Positions 37,158 through 45,756 of a stretch of DNA of 64,000 nt are shown one piece after another (positions within the stretch are counted from its first letter, which is position 1; each line of letters starts with the position of its first letter). The stretch lies in NCBI GenBank assembly GCA_963169345.1, contig CAUJCT010000018.1:1-64000 (forward strand), given 5' to 3'. Source of the DNA: Bacteroidota bacterium. Lineage in GTDB: Bacteria > Bacteroidota > Bacteroidia > NS11-12g > UBA955. The notes below the pieces were generated by a model, which was not told the DNA's origin, did no database searches, and saw only the letters and a list, made by a program, of their open reading frames with translations. The translations under genes were made by a program, and so were the position numbers.

Positions 37158-37535
37158 ATGATGTTTAATAATGATGTAGTGGAGGCCATGTATAAATTGG
37201 ACCACAACACAATTGTTGTCAGCTTTAGAGAAACTGTTATCGACCTGGATCACATAAAAGAAACTTATGCGATGCTCTATCAATTAGCCGAAGATAAGCC
37301 TCATAAAAAACTTATCCTTACCGGAAAAAAAACGGCAATCACAAAAGAAGCACGCTATTATGGAATGCAGGAAGCTAAAAGAATTGGAGGAAATGTCCTG
37401 GCAGAAGCTGTCATCGTGCATTCTCTGTACCAAAAAATGGTCATCAATTTCTATAGCAAATTTATTGATTCTACGTACCCAACCCGTTTCTTTACCGATA
37501 TTGAAAAAGCTAAAGAATGGTTGGCTAACTTCTAA
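37158..37535 (+). CDS. SpoIIAA/STAS-like small protein (paralogue of 59557)
   Basis: 125 residues, no signal peptide. It is an alternating beta-alpha protein of the type seen in SpoIIAA-like/STAS-SEC14-like families (DUF7793 is my best recollection). Key segments are KKLILTGKKTAITKEARYYG, VIVHSLYQKMVINFYSKF and FFTDIEKAKEWLANF. The same order recurs in the protein at 59557 (VTKQAREN, LVYKMIANFFNRF, EGIKWLKSL), so the two are paralogues. Position directly after rpoC could suggest co-conservation but the strong terminator separates them; a TATTTTTG -7 box is at 37099-37106. Function unknown. Confidence 0.65.
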   Translation: MMFNNDVVEAMYKLDHNTIVVSFRETVIDLDHIKETYAMLYQLAEDKPHKKLILTGKKTAITKEARYYGMQEAKRIGGNVLAEAVIVHSLYQKMVINFYSKFIDSTYPTRFFTDIEKAKEWLANF

Positions 37536-37842
37536 TTTTATACCTGATTTTATGGTATATTTTATAAAGTAACAATTATGGTTAAATAAATGTAATAATA
37601 TGTACCGAATGTGCATTAATTATTCATTTTATCATATAACTAAAATATACGATATAGTAAATTGAATATTTGGTATAAACGGAGATTTTAAATTTAATTG
37701 GTATAAATTTAAATTAATAATTGCCAACTCAATTATTTTCATTTAATACGCTGTCGAATATTTAAATATTCTCTGGAAAATCTCCCGGTATTTATCCGGC
37801 TTTCTGTCCAAAAAATATTCAACACAAACTTATATTTGCCCA
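37536..37842 (+). other. AT-rich intergenic region, no gene found
   Basis: 307 bp, extremely AT-rich. It holds a small 6-bp inverted repeat (37539-37544 with 37554-37559), which may be a weak terminator for the STAS-like gene, an inverted TTTAAATTT/AAATTTAAA pair near 37690-37715, and a TATATTTG -7 box at 37831-37838 just before the next ATG. I see no coding sequence or RNA gene in it. Confidence 0.6.
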
Positions 37843-38382
37843 ATGAATAAATGGCTGGTTAAAATGATTAAAACTGGCAGGCAATCCCTGACAACCAAAC
37901 AAACATTTTTCCATTACTTTTTTGCTCTTGCTTTCCCGCTGTCTTGTATGGGATTATGCTTCATTCTTCTTGAATTATTTGATGTGTCAGCTCATCAAAA
38001 ATCATATATTCAGTCGAAGGTTAATACCTATTCATTATATATCGGACTGGCTTATTTTGTAAGACAATACATGAGTTTATCTATGTCATTTGCACCTATC
38101 CTAATCGATCATTCCGGTTTTGAATCTGTCGTCAATAAAATGGTGCAGGACAACAACTGGGTAATTGAATCTAAAGGAGATGGTTTCATCGTTTGTACAA
38201 TTCCGTTTAAATGGAATAACTGGGGCACTCTGATGACATTCGTTAAAACTGATGATGGTGTTTTATACAATAGTATTTGCGACTTGTATAACCGTCCATC
38301 AACTACTTCATTTGGTCAAAATGCCAGAAACATGAAAATCATTCAGAAAGCACTCGATGATGCCTCCCGGAAAGATGGTTGA
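37843..38382 (+). CDS. Conserved-looking hypothetical membrane-associated protein
   Basis: 179 residues; I do not recognise the family. One strong hydrophobic segment (YFFALAFPLSCMGLCFILLE, about residues 25-45) after a basic N-terminus, and a second weaker one (YSLYIGLAYFVRQYMSLSMS). The C-terminal half is soluble, rich in Asn and aromatics: DNNWVIESKGDGFIVCTIPF, then KWNNWGTLMTFVKTDDGVLY. No catalytic motif is visible. The -7 box TATATTTG is 5 bp before the ATG, and the stop lies 62 bp before efp. Confidence that it is a real gene is fairly high because of the promoter and unbroken codon use. Confidence 0.6.
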   Translation: MNKWLVKMIKTGRQSLTTKQTFFHYFFALAFPLSCMGLCFILLELFDVSAHQKSYIQSKVNTYSLYIGLAYFVRQYMSLSMSFAPILIDHSGFESVVNKMVQDNNWVIESKGDGFIVCTIPFKWNNWGTLMTFVKTDDGVLYNSICDLYNRPSTTSFGQNARNMKIIQKALDDASRKDG

Positions 38383-38444
38383 TATTTGATGCGTTAATCC
38401 CTTGTTTAAGTAGTCGATTCACTATAATTTCGCATCATTATATT

Positions 38445-39008
38445 ATGGCAACAGCATCCGATCTTTCAGTAGGACAATTCATTCGCCACAATGGTGAATT
38501 GGTTCAAATCGTTGAGTACATCCACAGAACTCCAGGTAACCTCAGAGCTTTCTATCAGGGAAAAATGAAAAACGCTAAAACCGGTAAATCGGTAGAATAT
38601 CGTTTTAACCCAGGTGAAAAAGTTGAAATAGTTAGAGTAGAAGTTCGTGAACTTTCATATCTGTACAAAGAAAGCGACGCTCTGGTTTGTATGGATAATG
38701 AATCCTTTGAACAATACAACATTCCTGAACATTTCTTTGGTGAAGCTGCTCCCTTCATGATTGAAGGTATGACAGTGCTGGTTTCTTTCGAAGAAGGGGA
38801 TACCCCAATAGGTGCGCAACCTCCAACTCATGTCGAACTTGAAGTGACTTATACCGAACCAGGCATTAAAGGCGATACAGCAACTAATACATTAAAACCA
38901 GCTACTGTGTCAACTGGTGCTAGTTTAATGGTGCCTCTTTTTGTCAATATCGGTGATAAAATTAAAATCGATCTTAGAACCATCGAATACGTAGAAAGAG
39001 TAAAATAA
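38445..39008 (+). CDS. efp: Elongation factor P
   Basis: 187 residues from the ATG at 38445 (MATASDLSVGQFIRHNGELV). Three beta-barrel domains; the end DRTIEY-like segment reads KIKIDLRTIEYVERVK as in EF-P, and domain III has PGIKGDTATNTLKPATVSTG. EF-P rescues ribosomes stalled at polyproline. The domain I loop normally carrying a modified Lys (PGKGxAF) reads TPGNLRAF: Asn32 sits at the modified position, with Arg34 two residues on. No EpmA/B or EarP gene is in the window. A terminator follows. Confidence 0.96.
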   Translation: MATASDLSVGQFIRHNGELVQIVEYIHRTPGNLRAFYQGKMKNAKTGKSVEYRFNPGEKVEIVRVEVRELSYLYKESDALVCMDNESFEQYNIPEHFFGEAAPFMIEGMTVLVSFEEGDTPIGAQPPTHVELEVTYTEPGIKGDTATNTLKPATVSTGASLMVPLFVNIGDKIKIDLRTIEYVERVK

Positions 39009-39032
39009 ACCTTTCTTTGTCTATATTATTGT

Positions 39033-39072
39033 AATCGCAATCTCTTAATCAAGGTTGCGATTCACTTTTTTT
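39033..39072 (+). terminator. efp terminator
   Basis: An 11-bp stem with one G-T pair (39033-39043 with 39052-39062), 8-base loop, then CAC and seven T. Confidence 0.85.
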
Positions 39073-39085
39073 AAAATAAATTAAA

Positions 39086-39982
39086 ATGACCTCAGCTTTA
39101 GCAACAGAAAATAACTTTTTAGGTATCACAGAACCTGAATTGCATAATTACGAATCCAGTAAGGTGGTTATCCAGTCTGCTCCTTACGAATATACTTCCT
39201 CATACCTGCAAGGTAGTGCACAAGGCCCAAAAGCCATTATCGAAGCTTCTCACTACGTCGAATTTTACGATGAAGAAACTGATCAGGAAGCTTATAAAAA
39301 AACAGGAATTGCAACTCTTGAAGAAATGGACTTTAATGGCAAAGTCAATAAAGAAGCTGTTGATCTGATTGAAGCAGAAACTCTGAATCATCTTAAAAAT
39401 AACAAATTCGTTGTTTCTCTGGGTGCCGAACATACCGTGTCTCTCGGATTTGTAAAAGCATTTAAACAAGTGCATGGTGAGTTTTCTGTTCTTCAAATTG
39501 ACGCTCACAGTGATTTGCGTTCTGCTTATCACGACAATCCGTATTCACATGCCAGTGTTTTGGCTCGTATACACGATTTAGGATTGCCCATCTGCCAGGT
39601 TGGTATCAGAGCCCAATGCAAAGAAGAAGCGGATTTGATTAAATCTTCGCCTTTGATTAATACCTGGTATGCTCATCAAATTCAGGAGAACGATTTGTGG
39701 ATGGATGAACTTATTTCTAAATTAAACGATAAAGTATACATCACAATTGATGCAGATGGTTTTGATCCTTCTGTTATGCCTGCTGTCGGTACCGCTGAGC
39801 CGGGCGGACTGGGTTGGCATCAAGGTCTGAAGTTGATGAAAAAAGTAGCTGAAAGAAAAACCATTATTGGATTTGATATCGTTGAATGTGCACCAAAAGA
39901 AGGTGAAATTCTTACTCAGTTTAATTTAGCTAAATTGCTTTACAAAATTATTGGTTATTGTTGTCATTTTAATAAACTCTAA
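39086..39982 (+). CDS. speB: Arginase/agmatinase family hydrolase
   Basis: 298 residues. Binuclear Mn site motifs: GAEH (His116), DAHSDLR (Asp139, His141, Asp143) and IDADGFDPSVMPAVGTAEPG (Asp222, Asp224). The family hydrolyses guanidinium groups; agmatinase, giving putrescine and urea, is the usual call for this size, but arginase or formiminoglutamase cannot be excluded. The next gene begins at the very next base after its stop, so translation may be coupled to the cysteine desulfurase. No arginine decarboxylase is present in the window. Confidence 0.85.
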   Translation: MTSALATENNFLGITEPELHNYESSKVVIQSAPYEYTSSYLQGSAQGPKAIIEASHYVEFYDEETDQEAYKKTGIATLEEMDFNGKVNKEAVDLIEAETLNHLKNNKFVVSLGAEHTVSLGFVKAFKQVHGEFSVLQIDAHSDLRSAYHDNPYSHASVLARIHDLGLPICQVGIRAQCKEEADLIKSSPLINTWYAHQIQENDLWMDELISKLNDKVYITIDADGFDPSVMPAVGTAEPGGLGWHQGLKLMKKVAERKTIIGFDIVECAPKEGEILTQFNLAKLLYKIIGYCCHFNKL

Positions 39983-41122
39983 ATGAAAATCTATTTTGAT
40001 AATGCCGCTACAACTCCTCTTGATACTGAGGTATTCGAAGCAATGGTGCCTGTCTTGAGAGACGATTTTGGTAACCCTTCGTCTTCTCACGCATTTGGTA
40101 GGAAAGTTAAAGCGCATATTGAAGTGAGCAGAAGAAATATAGCAAAATTGTTAAACGTTTCACCTGCCGAAATTACCTTTACTTCAGGAGGTACCGAAGC
40201 TGATAATATGGCGATAAGAGGAAGTGTTCATCATCTGGGAGTTAAAACCATCATCACTTCTCCAATCGAACACCATGCTGTTTTGCATACAGTTGAAGAA
40301 CTCTCAGATAAAGGCTTAATCAAATTGATTTTTGTTAAACTTCATAGCAATGGTCATGTTGACCTCTCAGATCTTGAAGCAAATCTGAAAGCTAATTCAA
40401 ATGTTCTGGTTTCTCTCATGCATGGTAATAACGAAGTTGGTAACCTGCTCGATATTGAAAAAGTCTCTAAACTTTGCAGAGAAAACAATGCTTTGTTCCA
40501 TTGCGATACTGTGCAAACAATGGCGCATTATAAATTCGACCTTCAACAATTGGATTTGGATTTCGCCGTTGGTGCTGCTCATAAATTCAATGGTCCTAAA
40601 GGTGTTGGTTTCCTTTATCACAATAAACGCAATCGCATTAAACCTCTCATTACCGGCGGCTCTCAGGAAAGGGAATTAAGAGCTGGTACAGAAAACGTTT
40701 ATGGTATTGTTGGATTGGCAAAAGCGCTTGAAGTAGCATACAGAGATATGGAAAAGAAAAGCGCACATATCAAATCAATTAAACAGTTTTTCATAGAACA
40801 GGTAAAGAAAAGATTCCCTTCAATCAGATTCAATGGTGATGCCGAAGGTAATAGTCTTTATACCGTTTTAAGTCTGGCTTTTCCTCCTGAATTGTCCAAC
40901 GATATTTTATTGTTTAGTTTCGATTTACACGGTATAGCAGTGTCCGGTGGAAGCGCTTGTACTTCAGGAAGCAATACCGGCTCTCATGTCATCAGAGGTA
41001 TTGGTCAAAACCTGGATCACGCACCGGTTCGCTTTTCATTTGGTAAATACAATACAATTGAAGAGGTAGATTACGCCTTAAATTATATCGCCTCATTATT
41101 TCAGCCTGCTAAATCCAGTTAA
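39983..41122 (+). CDS. Cysteine desulfurase (IscS/NifS class)
   Basis: 379 residues, fold type I PLP enzyme. YFDNAATTPLD start, TSGGTEADNMAIRG, His98 (SPIEHHAV), Asp175 and Gln178 around the PLP ring, Lys201 (GAAHKFNGPKGVGF) as Schiff base, and Cys326 in the mobile loop SGGSACTSGS. It takes sulfur from cysteine for Fe-S clusters or tRNA thiolation. No IscU or SUF genes are adjacent; instead it lies between the arginase-family gene and cmk with zero-base gaps on both sides, so the partner cannot be read from context. Confidence 0.92.
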   Translation: MKIYFDNAATTPLDTEVFEAMVPVLRDDFGNPSSSHAFGRKVKAHIEVSRRNIAKLLNVSPAEITFTSGGTEADNMAIRGSVHHLGVKTIITSPIEHHAVLHTVEELSDKGLIKLIFVKLHSNGHVDLSDLEANLKANSNVLVSLMHGNNEVGNLLDIEKVSKLCRENNALFHCDTVQTMAHYKFDLQQLDLDFAVGAAHKFNGPKGVGFLYHNKRNRIKPLITGGSQERELRAGTENVYGIVGLAKALEVAYRDMEKKSAHIKSIKQFFIEQVKKRFPSIRFNGDAEGNSLYTVLSLAFPPELSNDILLFSFDLHGIAVSGGSACTSGSNTGSHVIRGIGQNLDHAPVRFSFGKYNTIEEVDYALNYIASLFQPAKSS

Positions 41123-41806
41123 TTGCCTCGTAAAATCAACATAGCAATTGACGGCTATTCAAGCTGTGGAAAGGGTACTTTAGCCAAACAACTTGCTAAA
41201 GCTCTCAATTACCTGTTTATTGATACTGGTGCTATGTACAGAGCAGTGACTTACGCTTTGCTTGAAAACAGAATTGAAATCAGCGATCAAATTAGTATTG
41301 AAAAACTACTTCCTCAACTAGAGATAAATTTCATATACCGTCCGGATGAAAACTACAATCATACTATTTTAAATGGTGTGGATATTGAGGACGAAATACG
41401 TTCAATGGAAGTCAGCAACCTGGTTAGTCCTGTAAGTAAAATTGATATTGTTCGCTCATTTTTGGTCAGACAACAAAGGAAAATAGGAGAGAACAAAGGT
41501 GTAGTCATGGATGGCAGAGATATTGGTACTGTCGTTTTTCCTGATGCTGAATTGAAAATTTTCATGACGGCAAAACCCGAAATCAGAGCTAGAAGACGTT
41601 TCGAAGAATTAAGAAGAAATGGGGATGAACTGGTGACTTTTGACGAAGTGCTGGAAAACCTTAATAGCCGTGATTTACAGGATTCGAGTCGAGCCAACAG
41701 CCCTTTAAAACCTGCTTCGGATGCCAAAGTGCTGGATAATTCTTTTATAACAAGAGATGAACAATTTCACATCTCTTTGGAATGGGCTCTTGAAAAAATC
41801 AATTAA
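41123..41806 (+). CDS. cmk: Cytidylate kinase
   Basis: 227 residues from a TTG directly abutting the upstream stop (MPRKINIAIDGYSSCGKGTL). P-loop GYSSCGKGT (11-19), FIDTGAMYRAVTYALLENRI, MDGRDIGTVVFPDAELKIFM and RDLQDSSRANSPLKPASDAK are cmk signatures. It phosphorylates CMP and dCMP. The 3' end overlaps the convergent lipoprotein gene by 4 bp. Confidence 0.95.
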   Translation: MPRKINIAIDGYSSCGKGTLAKQLAKALNYLFIDTGAMYRAVTYALLENRIEISDQISIEKLLPQLEINFIYRPDENYNHTILNGVDIEDEIRSMEVSNLVSPVSKIDIVRSFLVRQQRKIGENKGVVMDGRDIGTVVFPDAELKIFMTAKPEIRARRRFEELRRNGDELVTFDEVLENLNSRDLQDSSRANSPLKPASDAKVLDNSFITRDEQFHISLEWALEKIN

Positions 41807-42399
41807 CGTTTAACGTTCCAGCGTTTCAGATAATAAAACTTACCATTGTTTTCCTGGCGTGCTATTAACCCAATATTCTTGGCGTAATATATCTCTTTGT
41901 ACCTTTGATTTTGATATGGTTTTATTCTGACTACATCATTAAATACCTGACCATTTATTGTGTATGTAGGGTGTTGTTTGATGCTGTCATAACTATTGAC
42001 ACCACTTGAAAATACGCCTCCAACATTGAATGCAACTGGGCCAATAACCGTTGTGTCATTGAAACGTGTAATCAAGGCAACCCTGTCTTTAAACTGGGCA
42101 CCGCCTGATTCACATCGAATGGTCATAGTGGCTTGTCCAGGACTTACAATATCGTAGGTCAGAATCTCATTGTTTTCAATATCTGGATTTGATTGTGTGT
42201 TAATATAACCTTGTGTAGTATAAACGATAGTGGTATTAGTATCACTTACTTCGGTATAAACATAAACAGAACCATCTTTATAGTCGAAATATTCCTTTGT
42301 GATAGCATCCAGCTTCTGTGGCGTTTGCTTATCTTCTGAACAAGATGCTACTGAGAGGCTGATGGCAATTAATGGAATAAAATTCTTGGCGGCTTTCAT
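41803..42399 (-). CDS. Hypothetical lipoprotein
   Basis: 198 residues with a clear lipobox (IAISLSVASC, Cys20). The mature part is rich in beta-strand residues (YVYTEVSDTNTTIVYTTQGY, YKEIYYAKNIGLIARQENNG). The latter looks like the end of a small family of outer-membrane-associated Bacteroidota lipoproteins, but I do not recognise it. It stands alone on the minus strand between cmk and the M20 hydrolase. Function unknown. Confidence 0.75.
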   Translation of the reverse strand: MKAAKNFIPLIAISLSVASCSEDKQTPQKLDAITKEYFDYKDGSVYVYTEVSDTNTTIVYTTQGYINTQSNPDIENNEILTYDIVSPGQATMTIRCESGGAQFKDRVALITRFNDTTVIGPVAFNVGGVFSSGVNSYDSIKQHPTYTINGQVFNDVVRIKPYQNQRYKEIYYAKNIGLIARQENNGKFYYLKRWNVKR

Positions 42400-42460
42400 T
42401 TAAAAGTGCAAATTTGAGGAATTTTTAGCACTGATTCAAATTTAGAATTCGCATTATACA

Positions 42461-43642
42461 ATGGAAAACCGTATTAAAGAGCTGGCCAATACTATAAAAA
42501 GTGAGATAATTGAGATTAGACACCTTATCCACAGCCATCCTGAACTGTCTTTTCAAGAGGAAAATACGGCTCAGCTAGTGGAGAAATATTTGAAAAACAT
42601 TGGCTTGGAACCAAAAAGAATTGGAAAAACCGGAGTTTGGGCTATGATTAACGGCAATGGCAATTCTAATAAAACCGTTGCTCTCAGAGCCGACCTCGAT
42701 GCGCTTCCAATTCAGGAAAAAAGCAATCAGCCATACGCATCCCAAAATCCGGGTGTCATGCACGCCTGTGGTCACGACGTACACGCTTCTTCTTTATTGG
42801 GCGCAGCGAAAATATTATCGAATATTAAAGAACATCTGAATGGTAATGTTAAATTGATTTTTCAACCGGGTGAAGAAAAATTACCAGGTGGTGCCAGCAT
42901 ACTAATTAAGGAAGGTGTACTCGAAAATCCTAAGGTGGATGCAATCATTGGTCAGCATGTCATGCCTTTCATTCACACAGGAAACGTTGGTTTTAGAAAA
43001 GGTTTGTATATGGCAAGCACAGATGAAATATATATCACCATACATGGTAAGGGTGGACATGGTGCAATGCCTCATCTTTGCGTTGATCCTGTCGCCATTT
43101 CAGCTCAGGTTATTGTTGCGCTTCAGCAAGTGGTAAGCAGAAAAGCCAAACCTATAGTGCCTACAGTTCTAACCTTTGGTAAAATTAATTCTGATGGCGG
43201 TGCTACTAATATTATTCCCAATTCTGTTAAGTTGGAAGGTACTCTGCGCACGCTGGATGAAGAATGGAGAGCTGAATGCAAACAACTAATCAAAAAAATT
43301 ACTGAAAATACAGTAGAAGCTTATGGCGCAACCGCCGAAATCATTATCGAAGATGGATACCCTTTTCTTAAAAATGATGAGGTTTTAACCGAGAAACTTA
43401 TATCTTCAGCTCATCAATATATGGGAACCGAACATGTCGAAAACCTCGATATATGGATGGCTGCCGAAGATTTTGCATTCTATTCCCAAAATGTTCCGGC
43501 ATGTTTTTATAGATTGGGCACCAGAAATGAAAGTAAAGGAATTGTCAGTGCTGTTCATACTAATACTTTCGATATTGACGAAGATGCTATTGAGACAGGA
43601 TGTGGCCTGATGGCATATCTGGCTTATTCTTACTTTAAATAG
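42461..43642 (+). CDS. M20 family amidohydrolase (hippurate/IAA-amino acid hydrolase-like)
   Basis: 393 residues. Metal-binding motifs of the M20D subgroup: MHACGHDVHASSLLGAAKIL, FQPGEEKLPGGASILIKEGV and WMAAEDFAFYSQNVPACFYR. The central dimerisation domain has ITIHGKGGHGAMPHLCVDPV. Enzymes of this subgroup cleave N-acyl amino acids (hippurate, N-acetyl-diaminopimelate, auxin conjugates); the substrate is unknown. Cytosolic, no signal peptide. Single gene between the lipoprotein and the T9SS protein. Confidence 0.92.
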   Translation: MENRIKELANTIKSEIIEIRHLIHSHPELSFQEENTAQLVEKYLKNIGLEPKRIGKTGVWAMINGNGNSNKTVALRADLDALPIQEKSNQPYASQNPGVMHACGHDVHASSLLGAAKILSNIKEHLNGNVKLIFQPGEEKLPGGASILIKEGVLENPKVDAIIGQHVMPFIHTGNVGFRKGLYMASTDEIYITIHGKGGHGAMPHLCVDPVAISAQVIVALQQVVSRKAKPIVPTVLTFGKINSDGGATNIIPNSVKLEGTLRTLDEEWRAECKQLIKKITENTVEAYGATAEIIIEDGYPFLKNDEVLTEKLISSAHQYMGTEHVENLDIWMAAEDFAFYSQNVPACFYRLGTRNESKGIVSAVHTNTFDIDEDAIETGCGLMAYLAYSYFK

Positions 43643-43764
43643 TAAAGGAAGTTGTCTAATTGTAAAATGAATGTCAAATTATGAATGAGTCATGGTTTTG
43701 CAATATTATCATCATAAAATAGTAATATTGAGAATGTTGGAATTGTTATAAAGAATTTTGATTT

Positions 43765-43772
43765 TATCTTTG
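43765..43772 (+). promoter_or_regulatory. -7 element TATCTTTG
   Basis: A TAnnTTTG box 21 bp before the ATG of the T9SS protein at 43794; no good -33 at the usual spacing. Confidence 0.45.
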
Positions 43773-43793
43773 TTTTAATAAATTCACAGAGAT

Positions 43794-44615
43794 ATGAAAT
43801 CAAAACTACTATTAACTGCTTTTCTTTTTTTCTTCATTTTGTCATCTTTTGCAACTGACACAACTCCTCCTACAATCACTCTGAAATATGGACAACACCA
43901 AAATGTTCAACTGGGTTCTGTTTTTATTTTGAGTGAACCTCTCAGTGTCTCAGATAATGTTACGGATTCTGCAGATATCGTTGTAACTACAACCTGGGGT
44001 TATAATGGTGCCGTCAATTCTATGGTGCGCAAAGTCTATCCACTCTACATTGTGGCTGAAGATTTAGCCGGAAACAAAGCCTATGATACCGTCTGGTTTA
44101 ATACAGATGATACTATTCCTCCTGTTATCAATCTCAATACGCCTGACGAAGTATGCGTTAAATACCAAACTCCATATAATTCTGTTCAGCCAACTGTAAC
44201 AGATAATTTCTATAGTTCTGGTCAGATAAGTCTGGTTAAAAAGTCATCTGATGTAAATACAAATGTCATTGGAACTTATACAGAAGTGTTTGAAGCTGTT
44301 GATGGTTCGGGTAATATCACCACTAAAACAAGAATAGTTCACGTTAAATACGATTGTAATACAGTTGGAATTCAACAACAAAAATTAAATACTGTCAGTA
44401 TTTACCCTAATCCTGGTAATGGCCACATATCTATAATAGGTCTGGAAAATCAGGATGAGGCTTTTGTCTCAGTTTATAACGCTAATGGAGCTCTTGTTTA
44501 TAATTCTTCCATGACCGATTCTATTGATTTGTCAGGCTTTAGTATGGGCTTATATTTTATCCAGATTACCCAAAACAAAGAAATCATTACCTTGACGTAT
44601 AACTATGGATTCTGA
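43794..44615 (+). CDS. Secreted Ig-like/DUF5011-type protein with T9SS sorting domain
   Basis: 273 residues: signal peptide (MKSKLLLTAFLFFFILSSFA), two Ig-like domains of the DUF5011/HYR type (TPPTITLKYGQHQNVQLG; then DDTIPPVINLNTPDEVCVKY, ending VFEAVDGSGNITTKTRIVHV), and a T9SS C-terminal domain beginning VSIYPNPGNGHISI and ending TLTYNYGF. Surface-attached, with no enzymatic motif. Probably a small adhesin or structural surface protein. A hairpin after its stop separates it from ddl. Confidence 0.85.
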   Translation: MKSKLLLTAFLFFFILSSFATDTTPPTITLKYGQHQNVQLGSVFILSEPLSVSDNVTDSADIVVTTTWGYNGAVNSMVRKVYPLYIVAEDLAGNKAYDTVWFNTDDTIPPVINLNTPDEVCVKYQTPYNSVQPTVTDNFYSSGQISLVKKSSDVNTNVIGTYTEVFEAVDGSGNITTKTRIVHVKYDCNTVGIQQQKLNTVSIYPNPGNGHISIIGLENQDEAFVSVYNANGALVYNSSMTDSIDLSGFSMGLYFIQITQNKEIITLTYNYGF

Positions 44616-44630
44616 TTAAATATAGATTGT

Positions 44631-44668
44631 GAATAGGTGGATATTTAATTCTATATATCCGCCTGTTC
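44631..44668 (+). other. 14-bp hairpin between T9SS gene and ddl
   Basis: 44631-44644 pairs with 44655-44668 (two G-T pairs), 10-base loop. No T-run follows. Possibly a weak terminator or mRNA end; the ddl -7 box starts 6 bp on. Confidence 0.55.
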
Positions 44669-44673
44669 ATATC

Positions 44674-44681
44674 TACCTTTG
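44674..44681 (+). promoter_or_regulatory. ddl -7 element TACCTTTG
   Basis: A TAnnTTTG box 5 bp before the ATG of ddl, giving an almost leaderless transcript. Confidence 0.5.
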
Positions 44682-44686
44682 TTTAG

Positions 44687-45754
44687 ATGAAAAAGGTAAC
44701 AATTATTACAGGTGGAAAATCTCCTGAACATGAAGTATCTATAGTTTCTGCCAGAAATATTTTTAATGCGCTGGATAGATCCAAATATGAAATTTCAATA
44801 CTTGGAATCTCTCAAAAAGGAGAATGGTTTCACCTTCCTGATGAATCACTTTTTGAAGAATCTCTAATCATTGGGCAGAATCCACTTCACAGAAAACTTT
44901 GTTTATTACCTTTCGATTCACAGCCTGTCAGATTCGCTGATGCAATTGAAGATGCATTTCAAACGGATGTGTTTTTCCCTATCGCTCATGGTGTTTTTGG
45001 TGAAGATGGCTTATTGCAGGGTGTGCTCGAATACCTTGACAGACCTTATGTTGGACCAGGTGTATTGGGTTCATCTATAGGAATGGATAAAGATATCACT
45101 AAAATCATTCTGCAACAAAACGGCATAAAAGTAACACCTTGGTTCACCTATTTTAAAGGAGATAATATCGATTATGCTAAACACGAATTAATGGGTTTCC
45201 CTCTTTTTGTTAAACCTGCCAATATGGGTAGTGGTGTTGGTGTCGAAAAAGCTGAAAATGTCGAAGAACTTAAAAAAGCTATTGATGTAGCTTTCTCTTT
45301 TGATATTAAAATCTTAATTGAAAAAGGTATTAAAGGTCGTGAATTGGAAACTGCTGTGCTCGGAAATCTTAAAACTGAAGTCAGTGGAGTAGGGGAGATT
45401 GTGGTGAGCAGCGGATTCTATACTTATGAAAACAAATACGTCAATAATTCAACTCAGGTAATTATTCCTGCAGATAATTTCAGTCAGAATAGTGCCTATC
45501 TGTTGACGCAAACTGCTTTGAAAGCCTATAGATGCTTACAATTGGAAGGTCTGAGTCGTGTCGATTTTTTCTATGTTAATGACAATGAATTCTACCTGAA
45601 TGAAGTCAATACGCTGCCAGGGTTTACAAATATCAGTATGTATCCAAAATTGTGGGAAGCGGAAGGTCTTTCTTATTCAAATTTATTGTCTAAATTAATT
45701 GAACTGGCAGAAGATCGTTTCAATACGAGGAAAATGCTGCGTCGAGAACGCTGA
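44687..45754 (+). CDS. ddl: D-alanine--D-alanine ligase
   Basis: 355 residues, ATP-grasp fold. GGKSPEHEVSIVSARNI near the N-terminus, FPIAHGVFGEDGLLQGVLEY, PLFVKPANMGSGVGVEKAEN and YLNEVNTLPGFTNISMYPKL (metal ligands Glu and Asn in NEVN). It makes the D-Ala-D-Ala dipeptide of peptidoglycan in the cytoplasm. Single gene with its own -7 box. Confidence 0.96.
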   Translation: MKKVTIITGGKSPEHEVSIVSARNIFNALDRSKYEISILGISQKGEWFHLPDESLFEESLIIGQNPLHRKLCLLPFDSQPVRFADAIEDAFQTDVFFPIAHGVFGEDGLLQGVLEYLDRPYVGPGVLGSSIGMDKDITKIILQQNGIKVTPWFTYFKGDNIDYAKHELMGFPLFVKPANMGSGVGVEKAENVEELKKAIDVAFSFDIKILIEKGIKGRELETAVLGNLKTEVSGVGEIVVSSGFYTYENKYVNNSTQVIIPADNFSQNSAYLLTQTALKAYRCLQLEGLSRVDFFYVNDNEFYLNEVNTLPGFTNISMYPKLWEAEGLSYSNLLSKLIELAEDRFNTRKMLRRER

Positions 45755-45756
45755 TT

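Noticed and set aside
37536-37842. Origin-like or repeat region in the AT-rich gap
   Set aside because: Only short inverted AT stretches are present; no DnaA boxes or direct repeats were found by eye.
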